Shown here: positions 1 through 4,580 of the stretch, piece after piece
How the letters are laid out: every line of letters begins with the position of its first letter
Position numbering within the stretch: position 1 is the stretch's first letter
Translations under genes and position numbers: made by a program
Assembly: GCA_958439425.1 (NCBI GenBank)
Contig: CAUBVH010000052.1
Coordinates: 1-5,380, forward strand
Origin: an uncultured Collinsella sp.
Lineage (GTDB): Bacteria; Actinomycetota; Coriobacteriia; Coriobacteriales; Coriobacteriaceae
DNA length: 5,380 bases
Reading direction: 5' to 3'
The notes under the pieces: model-generated
What the model saw: the letters and a program-made list of their open reading frames with translations, nothing else
What the model was told of the DNA's origin: nothing
The model's database searches: none

Positions 1-24
1 ATCCATGGTGGGGCGCGTTTCTAA

Positions 25-240
25 CGAAGCCGTAACGGCCGTTGGGCTCTTTTGGTGCCAGCCCTTCTCGACCCGCACGCCACCCAGCGGAAGGTCGTCG
101 ATGTCCTCGACCGCTTCGACTCCCTCACGGCATCGCTGACCGACTGCCTCCCCGCCGAGATCGAGGCACGGAATCAACAATACGAGTACTACCGCGACCG
201 CCTGCTCGACTTCCCGCGCAAAGCGATCGGAACCGAATAG
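25..240 (+). pseudogene. hsdS: C-terminal remnant of type I restriction-modification specificity subunit (HsdS)
   Basis: This frame encodes only the last part of an HsdS protein, the DNA-recognition subunit of a type I restriction-modification complex. The recognisable portion begins near base 52 and runs to the TAG at 238-240. It contains TQRKVVDVLDRFDSL, a leucine- and acid-rich coiled-coil stretch (LPAEIEAR), and the ending QQYEYYRDRLLDFPR. That is the usual conserved helix and tail after the second target-recognition domain. A full HsdS has about 400 residues; here about 62 are left. The frame is closed by a TAA at 22-24, and bases 1-24 show no other HsdS sequence. It is therefore a broken gene or a recombination leftover, and the TTG at 52 is not a convincing start. 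HsdS genes often occur as silent 3' or 5' cassettes that recombine with an expressed copy, so this could be such a donor, but no recombinase or partner copy is visible. Confidence 0.72.
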
Positions 241-488
241 TCCGATGGAACCAGGGCTGCCGCTAAAGGCCTCCCAACGTTTGTTACGGTTGCGAACTCT
301 TCGAGGGCCATATGGGCGGCGCGGCGGAAAATTGCCGGCCTGAACCACGAGGCCCATCTACATTTCTGCAGACTCTTTGCATTGATAACCGGCATTCGCC
401 GTTATGATCTGGCGGCCTCGTATTCAGGATGCATATATCGAATATGAGTGAGATGGGGATCGACTGTTGACGAGTTATGAATGGATAA
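241..488. other. Intergenic stretch without recognisable gene
   Basis: Between the HsdS tail and the region downstream of yjdF there is no convincing coding sequence. The frame continuing past the HsdS stop stays open to about 444 but has no ATG start or ribosome binding site and resembles nothing I recognise. An imperfect inverted repeat, ATAACCGGC (385-393) with GCCGTTAT (398-405), encloses four bases but is not followed by a T run. The stretch is probably decayed DNA left by earlier rearrangement. Confidence 0.4.
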
Positions 489-518
489 CCGCGTCGGTTT
501 CGAGTGGAACCGACGTGG
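489..518 (-). terminator. Candidate hairpin terminator downstream of yjdF
   Basis: CGTCGGTT (492-499) and AACCGACG (508-515) are perfect inverted arms around an 8-base loop. A G-T wobble and two C-G pairs extend the stem to 11 pairs. It lies about 30 bases beyond the yjdF stop, where a terminator would be expected. The minus-strand sequence after the stem has only a weak T-rich tract, so it may act mainly as a 3' stabilising stem or be factor-dependent. Confidence 0.4.
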
Positions 519-548
519 CTTCTGCATAAGGCTCGCTGCAAATGGCGA

Positions 549-968
549 TCAATGCCCTCGATGCTTCTGTTTGCGCTTCAGTTTTCGCTGCTCGAAGCGC
601 GCCTCCGCCTCATCCGCGCGACGCTGGCTTCTTGCGCGGACCGATTCCCGCTTCATCGTCTCCCGCTGATTTGCGAGCGCCTGCTGCGCCTTGGTGCTCA
701 TCGCCGGCTGCTTGAGGGCTTTCGCCGCCTCGCGAGCGCGTCGCTTGGGGTTCTTCGCGGGCTTGCTCGCCTCGGCGGGATCGCCACCGAAGAACGCGAG
801 CTCCGCCCATTTGCTTGTAACGAATTGCAGGATTTCCTCATCGGACGGCTCCGCACCGAAGACGATGCGGGCTACGCCGTATGTTTCGTCCTCGACATGT
901 TCCGCCAGCCCCACCCAAAACTGGCCGTCGTGATATACGGTCAGGGTGGACGACACGCTGATCTGCAT
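549..968 (-). CDS. yjdF: YjdF family protein (DUF2992)
   Basis: This 139-residue protein matches YjdF of Bacillus subtilis in length and layout. The N-terminal beta-rich part has LTVYHDGQFWVGLAE (residues 9-23), followed by VFGAEPSDEEILQFV (36-50). The second half is a very basic helix (NPKRRAREAAKALKQ, STKAQQAL), ending in KLKRKQKHRGH. The YjdF biochemical role is unknown. In other bacteria it is controlled by a riboswitch that senses azaaromatic compounds, and a part in coping with such toxic heterocycles has been proposed. The ATG at 968 is chosen because AAAGGAGG (977-984) lies 8 bases upstream and the family N-terminus begins here. A reading from 1097 would translate the structured leader. 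No partner gene follows on this strand, so it appears monocistronic, and it shows no sign of decay. Confidence 0.9.
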   Translation of the reverse strand: MQISVSSTLTVYHDGQFWVGLAEHVEDETYGVARIVFGAEPSDEEILQFVTSKWAELAFFGGDPAEASKPAKNPKRRAREAAKALKQPAMSTKAQQALANQRETMKRESVRARSQRRADEAEARFEQRKLKRKQKHRGH

Positions 969-1089
969 GGTTGATTCCTCCTTTATGTAGATGACCATGC
1001 AGAGAAGGGACAACCAAGGAGGCAGGTTACTGATGCGGACTCCCGCACGCCCACGACTACCCGACGGGGACTGTGTTTTCATCTCTGAT
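969..1089 (-). promoter_or_regulatory. yjdF (azaaromatic) riboswitch leader with start-codon sequestering hairpin
   Basis: The leader has the expected position and several conserved-looking blocks for the yjdF motif RNA, including AACCTGCC and CCTTGGTTGTCCC. It folds by eye into a basal stem, CAGAGA (1082-1087) with TCTCTG (1000-1005). Inside are a small hairpin TGCGG/CCGCA (1034-1047) and an AACC/GGTT stem. A competing hairpin of 10 perfect pairs joins 994-1003 to 962-971. This buries the ATG in the stem and places the Shine-Dalgarno in its loop. The two helices share bases 1000-1003, so only one can form. The motif name rests on gene association and remembered family features, not on a covariance search. 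The pairing is read directly. Confidence 0.75.
977..984 (-). promoter_or_regulatory. Strong Shine-Dalgarno of yjdF, in the loop of the sequestering hairpin
   Basis: AAAGGAGG lies 8 bases before the ATG at 968 and decides the start. It also has a perfect 7-base complement, CCTCCTT (minus strand, 1016-1022), within the aptamer region. This offers a second possible way of masking it. Confidence 0.8.
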
Positions 1090-1095
1090 GTTCGC

Positions 1096-1104
1096 ATTGT
1101 AGCA
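1096..1104 (-). promoter_or_regulatory. Extended -10 promoter of yjdF
   Basis: On the minus strand TGCTACAAT gives a TG-n extended -10 with TACAAT at 1101-1096. Seven bases downstream is an A at 1089, two bases before the first base of the aptamer's basal stem. That fits a transcript beginning right at the riboswitch. The -35 position (about 1119-1124, GGTCAA) is poor, as is common with extended -10 promoters. A 9-base direct repeat (1091-1099 and 1113-1121) flanks the element. Confidence 0.6.
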
Positions 1105-1173
1105 CGCGTGAATTCGCATTGACCTCGCTGCCGGCATGTTGTGACTGGGGTCGGAATTTCAAATTCTCGATAA

Positions 1174-1377
1174 TATGCCTACGTGCATCGCCCCTCAGTT
1201 TCGAAACTTAAAAACATCTCGAGTTTCGAAACCGAGAGGGAGCTCGCGCCGCTTCTGTCCATCAGGGATGCGTTTCCGAAGGTCCTCATCGCCCGCATGA
1301 GGCACGAGCCCTATACCAGGGAGGGCGTTCTCGTGCTGGACCTCGCGAGGTGGCTGCTCGGCGAGCAGGGGTTCTGA
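1174..1377 (+). pseudogene. C-terminal stub of an AAA ATPase (DUF4143 type)
   Basis: The frame ends in a segment around ERELAPLLSIRDAFPKVLI, then REGVLVLDLARWLLGE. This resembles the extreme C-terminus of the large prokaryotic AAA ATPase family with a C-terminal DUF4143 domain, where a 'pre-L-x-x-I-x-D-x-xPK' block is followed by a short beta strand and a final 'D-L-x-x-WLL' helix. Such proteins have about 400 residues; only about 55 are represented here. A TAA at 1171-1173 closes the frame. The GTG at 1183 lacks a good ribosome binding site, so this is very probably a remnant. Two copies of the palindrome GTTTCGAAAC sit at its 5' edge. The family call comes from pattern memory and is moderate. 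Confidence 0.5.
1197..1232. repeat. Two copies of palindrome GTTTCGAAAC
   Basis: GTTTCGAAAC occurs at 1198-1207 (12-base palindrome AGTTTCGAAACT at 1197-1208) and again at 1223-1232, with centres 25 bases apart. A third, different palindrome, GAATTTCAAATTC, lies just upstream at 1154-1166. The paired spacing could be an operator or a recombination scar. The second copy lies within the coding frame of the ATPase stub. Confidence 0.5.
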
Positions 1378-1532
1378 ACGCCGCAAAGGGGTGCCGCGCG
1401 ACAGGGCGCGCAGCGCCGTTCGCGCCCGCATGGGAAGCGCCGCCGCCATATAGGCGGCCGAAAGCGACCGATTGGCCTTTTGCCCATCAAGCTTATCGAG
1501 CGCCCGTACGCGAGGCGCGTCGCGATGGATTG
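1378..1532. other. Gene-free spacer with small stem-loops
   Basis: No gene is apparent. GCCGCC (1442-1447) and GGCGGC (1453-1458) form a 6-pair hairpin with loop ATATA. An overlapping alternative, GGCCGA (1456-1461) with TTGGCC (1472-1477), is followed by TTTT (1478-1481). This could be a weak plus-strand terminator left from the ATPase gene. Confidence 0.3.
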
Positions 1533-1842
1533 CGCGTTACTCGCCACCTGCCCGCGCCGCCGAGAGCAGCGTGCTCAAATCGGCCTGAATCGCCTCTGCC
1601 TTGCTTCCAGGCTGCAGCGGAGCCGAGCCGCCCGAGATGTTTACGCTCAGCAGGTGCGCATCCGGCAGCTTTGCGGCCATGCTCCAGAACGGGAGCGTGA
1701 TGATGCCAGGGGTCATCTCGCCCACGCCGAGCTCCAGCAACAGCACGCGGCCATTGCCGCGCCCGCGCACGAAGCGCTCGTATCGTCCGAGGCCCTTGCG
1801 CCATGTCGCACCCTGCAGAAACGTGTCGTCGCGCACCCACGG
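1533..1842. repeat. Left direct repeat (sirtuin 3' end)
   Basis: These 310 bases align without gaps to 4581-4890 at a constant offset of 3048. I count 18 mismatches by eye (about 94% identity). All 18 are transitions. The repeats are in the same orientation and bracket the radical SAM/tetR cassette. Confidence 0.92.
1537..1842 (-). pseudogene. 3' fragment of a SirTM-like sirtuin gene, truncated by an IS element
   Basis: This encodes the last ~101 residues of the same sirtuin found complete at the right end of the window. It runs from PWVRDDTFLQG to the shared ending LLSAARAGGE and TAA (1537-1539). The NAD-binding Rossmann motif, the catalytic segment and the zinc finger are all absent, so no sirtuin activity is possible. 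About 11 of 97 comparable residues differ from the complete copy, so it is not a fresh duplicate. Homology ends at about 1842, where sequence resembling an IS3-family end begins. A translation from the ATG at 1836 would make a 99-residue protein, but there is no ribosome binding site reason to believe it is expressed. Confidence 0.85.
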
Positions 1843-1960
1843 TACAAGATACTGGTTTTCCGTGCGAAAACGCTCATGCCGCTAAATTGAGCGATCGTCT
1901 GTACTGCAGCGGGATCATCCGCCCGAGCGATCCCTTAATCCGTCGCCCGTTGCGCCAATC
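1843..1960 (-). mobile_element. Remnant of an IS3-family insertion sequence (one end plus transposase tail)
   Basis: The sirtuin homology stops at 1842, and 31 bases further on is the stop codon of an IS3-type transposase tail. That distance is typical between an IS3 orfB stop and the element end. The plus-strand edge reads GGTACAAGATACTGG and could be the terminal inverted repeat, compared with the family's usual TG start. The other end of the element is not present, so the repeat pairing cannot be checked. The element was cut away on its other side before the radical SAM operon. Confidence 0.6.
1874..1960 (-). pseudogene. C-terminal tail of IS3-family transposase (OrfB, rve integrase type)
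   Basis: The minus-strand frame ending at the TGA 1874-1876 reads RRIKGSLGRMIPLQYRRSL followed by NLAA and stop. It matches the conserved end of IS3-family OrfB, usually 'WYN-x-RRIK-x-SLG-x-MSPVEYRRSLGLAA'. Only about 28 residues remain. The D,D,E catalytic core is missing, and a TAG (1982-1984) closes the frame upstream. It is too short for routine ORF calling, and the identification rests on this motif alone. Confidence 0.7.
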
Positions 1961-2015
1961 GGCAGAAGCCACGCGTGGACGCTAATCGCTCGAGCGAATC
2001 GTCGTCGGTTTCCGT
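1961..2015. other. Junction spacer with 12-base perfect palindrome
   Basis: Between the IS remnant and the radical SAM operon end there is a perfect palindrome, TCGCTCGAGCGA (1986-1997). It has no loop and no T run, so it is not a standard terminator. It may mark a junction of the inserted cassette or be a protein binding site. Confidence 0.35.
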
Positions 2016-2924
2016 TTAACGATTTCTTTTTCCGCTATTATCCGACCCTCGGACTTCCTCGTGATAGAAGTAGTCCACGATCACCGGATGCCCCTGGGGG
2101 ACTCTGCCATAAGGCATTTCGTTGTCCACAAAGGGGCAATCGTACTTCTCGGCCATTTCCTCGGCTTTTACTTCAAGCGCTTCAAAATAGCTACGGTTGC
2201 GCTTGTTATAGATCTCATCGTAAAGCGGTACGAGATCGGGATGTTTCTCGGCGATATAATCCAGGATCGATTTTTTGAAACCACCCCGAAGATTGAGATT
2301 TTCGAGCCAAAACAAATCGCACCGATCCTTTACTCGCTCAAAAATCATCTCAAAATCCGTGATGCCGGGAAATACCGGGGACACGAAGCAGACCGTACGG
2401 ATACCTTCGTCATACACCTGCTTCATAGCAGCGATACGACGCTCGATGCTCGACGCGGAGTCCATATCGTTCTTGAAGTTCTCATCCAGCGTGTTGATCG
2501 ACCATGAAACGGTCACTCGTCCAAGCTTCTTCAGCAGATCGATATCCCGTACCACAAGATCGGACTTTGTGCAGATCAGAATATCTGCATCGCTGCCAAT
2601 CAGCTGCTCCAGGAGTTTCCTGGTATTCCCGAATCGCTCCTCCTGTGGATTGTAGCCATCCGTCACAGAACCGATAACCACCCGCTGTCCAGCGTATTTC
2701 TTCGGATTCTTGATTTCCGGCCAATGCTTCACATCAAGAAAGGTGCCCCATTCCTCCTTGTGTCCGGTAAAGCGCTTCATAAAGGAGGCATAGCAATACT
2801 TGCAGGCATGCGTGCAGCCTACATAGGGATTGACCGAGTAGCCGCCTACCGGCAGGCTGGACTTGGTCATGATGTTCTTTGCTTCCACCTCATTGATGAG
2901 GGTTCCATCGATCACTTCCGCCAT
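2016..2924 (-). CDS. Radical SAM protein, SPL-like (radical SAM mobile pair protein B)
   Basis: This 302-residue protein carries the radical SAM cluster motif CTHACKYC (Cys37, Cys41, Cys44; C-x3-C-x2-C followed by Tyr). It would bind a [4Fe-4S] cluster and cleave S-adenosylmethionine to a 5'-deoxyadenosyl radical. The rest resembles the spore photoproduct lyase-like/Rv2578c group: VGGYSVNPYVGC before the cluster, IGSVTDGYNPQEE, and ILICTKSDLVVRDIDLL. It seems to be the B member of the paired radical SAM cassette; its substrate is unknown. The start at 2924 is chosen because GGAGGT lies 9 bases upstream and conserved family sequence begins there; a longer frame to 3068 only overlaps the preceding gene. 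It overlaps that gene by 13 bases, implying translational coupling. Its G+C in sampled rows is about 48-55%, lower than flanking genes. Confidence 0.85.
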   Translation of the reverse strand: MAEVIDGTLINEVEAKNIMTKSSLPVGGYSVNPYVGCTHACKYCYASFMKRFTGHKEEWGTFLDVKHWPEIKNPKKYAGQRVVIGSVTDGYNPQEERFGNTRKLLEQLIGSDADILICTKSDLVVRDIDLLKKLGRVTVSWSINTLDENFKNDMDSASSIERRIAAMKQVYDEGIRTVCFVSPVFPGITDFEMIFERVKDRCDLFWLENLNLRGGFKKSILDYIAEKHPDLVPLYDEIYNKRNRSYFEALEVKAEEMAEKYDCPFVDNEMPYGRVPQGHPVIVDYFYHEEVRGSDNSGKRNR

Positions 2925-3601
2925 GTTCTCTGCACCTCCAGCACTCTTTCGAATTCTTCCGGCAATTCCTGAATCATGTTTTCGTCCCCTATGACAGAGA
3001 TGAGGTCTTCCTTCATAAACATTGGAATGCCAAGCGCGTGCGCCTGTTCCGTCAAAGACCATGCCCACTCCGGTTCCGTATGAACCTTCCTGCTCTGCGC
3101 CCCGGTCATGGTACCGATGACGATCCAGTTGATTCCGGAAAGGTCGACCGTACCGGGATCGTCGAATAGCGGCTCAAAAGTAACGAAGAAGTGATTTGCT
3201 TTGACGTTTTTCCGAAGGGCGTCGATACGCCACAGCTCCGCTTTCCTCGTCACCGTAACGCCGAACCATGCGTTTTCCAGGTCGGTATCTAAATCCAGCA
3301 AATCGGGTCTCTTGGTCAGGAACAGGAACTGATGCTGTGGATTCTCATGGATCTTTGCAAATACCTCGTCTCGCCATTCCAGCTTCCACCCGGAGAGATC
3401 GCTCATGCCGGTAAGGAGAAAGTTCTGCGGGCGTTTCTTTTCCATCATCTTGAGCTTGCTCGGGAAGAACGCAGGATCAGCGAAGTCGTCAATCATATGC
3501 CAACGTTTCACATTGTTACGGGCATAGCAATATGGACACCCCACCGTGCAGCCGATGACGATATTCATATTCTGAATCTGATTTTTGATGCAGATGCTCA
3601 T
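2912..3601 (-). CDS. Radical SAM protein, DUF5131-like (radical SAM mobile pair protein A)
   Basis: This 229-residue protein has the cluster motif CTVGCPYC at Cys18, Cys22 and Cys25, very near the N-terminus (NMNIVIGCTVGCPYCYARN). That placement fits the phage Gp37/Gp68 (DUF5131) branch of radical SAM proteins. Further blocks support it: LLTGMSDLSGW, HQFLFLTKRPDLL, NAWFGVTVTRKAE, FVTFEPLFDD and NWIVIGTMTGAQSRK. It is the probable A partner of the downstream gene. Such pairs travel together in mobile cassettes and their reaction is not known. The ATG at 3601 overlaps the upstream small gene as ATGA (3598-3601), with only a weak Shine-Dalgarno, so translation probably depends on the upstream ribosomes. 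The protein is at the short end for the family but complete. Confidence 0.85.
   Translation of the reverse strand: MSICIKNQIQNMNIVIGCTVGCPYCYARNNVKRWHMIDDFADPAFFPSKLKMMEKKRPQNFLLTGMSDLSGWKLEWRDEVFAKIHENPQHQFLFLTKRPDLLDLDTDLENAWFGVTVTRKAELWRIDALRKNVKANHFFVTFEPLFDDPGTVDLSGINWIVIGTMTGAQSRKVHTEPEWAWSLTEQAHALGIPMFMKEDLISVIGDENMIQELPEEFERVLEVQRTWRK
2934..2939 (-). promoter_or_regulatory. Ribosome binding site deciding the start of the second radical SAM gene
   Basis: GGAGGT on the minus strand, inside the end of the preceding gene, lies 9 bases before the ATG at 2924. It fixes this start over the longer in-frame reading that begins at 3068. Confidence 0.75.
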
Positions 3602-3798
3602 AACGCCTGCCTACCTGCCTCTCCCGTAAACACGCAATCAGCCTCCCCCACCTTGCGGGCAAAAGCCTCGATATCTTGCTTGCAAGCAGCAGGCTCGCAA
3701 TCGCTCAAATCGTATGACGTGCCGCCGTTTCGATAGACGGCCCGATGGGAAAACGATCGGCTGACAAGCCCGATGCCGAGCTTCTCGCACAGGGTCAT
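3598..3798 (-). CDS. Small cysteine-containing protein, first gene of the radical SAM operon
   Basis: I do not recognise this 66-residue protein. It has four cysteines (4, 34, 39, 55), a central VYRNGGTSYDLSDCEPAAC segment and a charged helix (KQDIEAFARK), with no signal peptide or membrane segment. It is probably real: AAAGGGAG lies five bases before the ATG at 3798, it is the promoter-proximal gene, and its TGA overlaps the next start codon as ATGA. The position suggests a peptide substrate, carrier or partner for the two radical SAM enzymes. The C34-x4-C39 pair could bind metal or be the modified site, but that is inference. The alternative is a leader-like coupling peptide with no function beyond translation. 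Confidence 0.65.
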   Translation of the reverse strand: MTLCEKLGIGLVSRSFSHRAVYRNGGTSYDLSDCEPAACKQDIEAFARKVGEADCVFTGEAGRQAL

Positions 3799-3940
3799 CC
3801 GTGCTCCCTTTCAGCTATAAAAACAGGTGTCTATAAACAGTATCCTTGTTGATTTTCGCAGGGGCAATGAACAAACGCGTGCACCTGTCGATAAACGAAC
3901 AGCTACTGGACATTGTCAAACGACTCAGATTGGAGAGGCG
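3799..3940. promoter_or_regulatory. Divergent promoter/operator region between the radical SAM operon and tetR
   Basis: Both transcription units must start within this 142-base gap. TGTCTATAAACA (3828-3839) differs from a perfect palindrome at a single base pair and contains TATAAA on the plus strand and TATAGA on the minus strand. A bound regulator would therefore cover plausible -10 elements of both directions. ACAGGTG (3823-3829) is mirrored by CACCTGT (3882-3888), and TGTCGATAAAC (3886-3896) repeats most of the first site. A shorter palindrome, GACATTGTC, lies at 3909-3917. No clean -35 is evident in either direction except TTGACA on the minus strand (3914-3919), whose partner -10 is weak. 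TetR-type proteins usually repress their own divergent gap. Confidence 0.5.
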
Positions 3941-4501
3941 ATGGGAGAAACCAAGATCGACCGCCGGCGGCGCTACACCCTCTCGGTCATACGGGAGGCG
4001 TTCTTCGCGCTGCTGGCCGAGGTCGGCTTCGCGAAGATGACGGTGGCGGACATCTGCCGCCGCGCCGAGATCAACCGGGGAACGTTCTATCTGCATTACG
4101 AGGATAAGTACGCGCTGCTCGATGCGCTTATCGACGAGGCATTGGCAGCGGCTCCCCCGCTTGAGGGGGTTGAATCGGCAACGCTTTGCCAGCGTTCGCC
4201 GGCAGACGACGATTATCGCCTGCTTTACTCGGACAGCGACGCATACGCTCGCGTAGCCCAGCGCGTCATAGAACGCGGAGCGGAGCAGATGGTTCCCTGG
4301 GTCATGGAGAAAACAGGGCTTTCACGCGAAGACGCCTTCCTGCTCTTCGTCCACAACGTCCAGGGCAATCTGGCCGTCAACCGCCTGCTCGGCTGGAGAC
4401 GAGGCCCCGAGTTCGCCCATACCCAGGAGCTGCTCAACGCCTATTCCGAAGGGGGCTTACTGGCGGTATCCGCTCTTCGCGATTCCGATAACCCATCGTG
4501 A
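3941..4501 (+). CDS. TetR/AcrR family transcriptional regulator
   Basis: This 186-residue protein has a typical TetR N-terminal DNA-binding domain. After RRRYTLSVIREAFFALLAEVG comes the helix-turn-helix MTVADICRRAEINRGTFYLHY (about residues 32-52), then EDKYALLDALIDE. The C-terminal helical part, about residues 65-186, would bind a ligand and dimerise; its ligand cannot be read from sequence. The ATG at 3941 follows GGAGAGG with two bases between, and the family homology begins shortly after. A longer reading from 3827 would run through the operator region. It is divergent from the radical SAM operon, which makes that operon its likeliest target. Sampled G+C is about 52-70%, closer to the flanks than to the radical SAM genes, so it may be of different origin or already adapted. 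Confidence 0.9.
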   Translation: MGETKIDRRRRYTLSVIREAFFALLAEVGFAKMTVADICRRAEINRGTFYLHYEDKYALLDALIDEALAAAPPLEGVESATLCQRSPADDDYRLLYSDSDAYARVAQRVIERGAEQMVPWVMEKTGLSREDAFLLFVHNVQGNLAVNRLLGWRRGPEFAHTQELLNAYSEGGLLAVSALRDSDNPS

Positions 4502-4519
4502 CCTGCGATTCAGGAATAC

Positions 4520-4549
4520 CAGCCTCCGAGCCCTCTCGTTCGGAGGCTG
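4520..4549. terminator. Bidirectional hairpin between convergent tetR and sirtuin gene
   Basis: CAGCCTCCGA (4520-4529) and TCGGAGGCTG (4540-4549) form a perfect 10-pair GC-rich stem with a 10-base loop. It lies 19 bases after the tetR stop and 36 bases after the sirtuin stop. Neither strand has a clear T tract after it, so it is either a factor-assisted terminator or a 3' end barrier shared by the two convergent genes. Confidence 0.6.
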
Positions 4550-4580
4550 CGGCTAAAACCTCATTGCGCGTCTACCGCTC

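Noticed and set aside
241..444. Open plus-strand frame after the HsdS stop as a small gene
   Set aside because: No ATG start, ribosome binding site or recognisable sequence supports it.
504..974. 156-residue plus-strand frame
   Set aside because: It is opposite the recognisable yjdF gene, lacks a ribosome binding site and has no family-like features.
969..1097. N-terminal extension of YjdF to a 182-residue protein
   Set aside because: The extension would translate the structured leader. The strong Shine-Dalgarno and family N-terminus place the start at 968.
1843..1878. Reading the left sirtuin fragment further upstream (…FRTENQYLVPWV) as a sirtuin with a deleted zinc finger
   Set aside because: The nucleotide match to the complete copy stops at 1842, and the following bases fit better as the end of an IS3 element, whose transposase tail follows in another frame.
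2925..3068. Longer start for the second radical SAM protein (350 residues)
   Set aside because: The extra part only shadows the end of the preceding radical SAM gene, and the good ribosome binding site at 2934-2939 serves the ATG at 2924.
3827..3940. Longer start for the TetR regulator
   Set aside because: It would run across the divergent promoter/operator region. GGAGAGG before the ATG at 3941 and the family N-terminus favour the shorter form.
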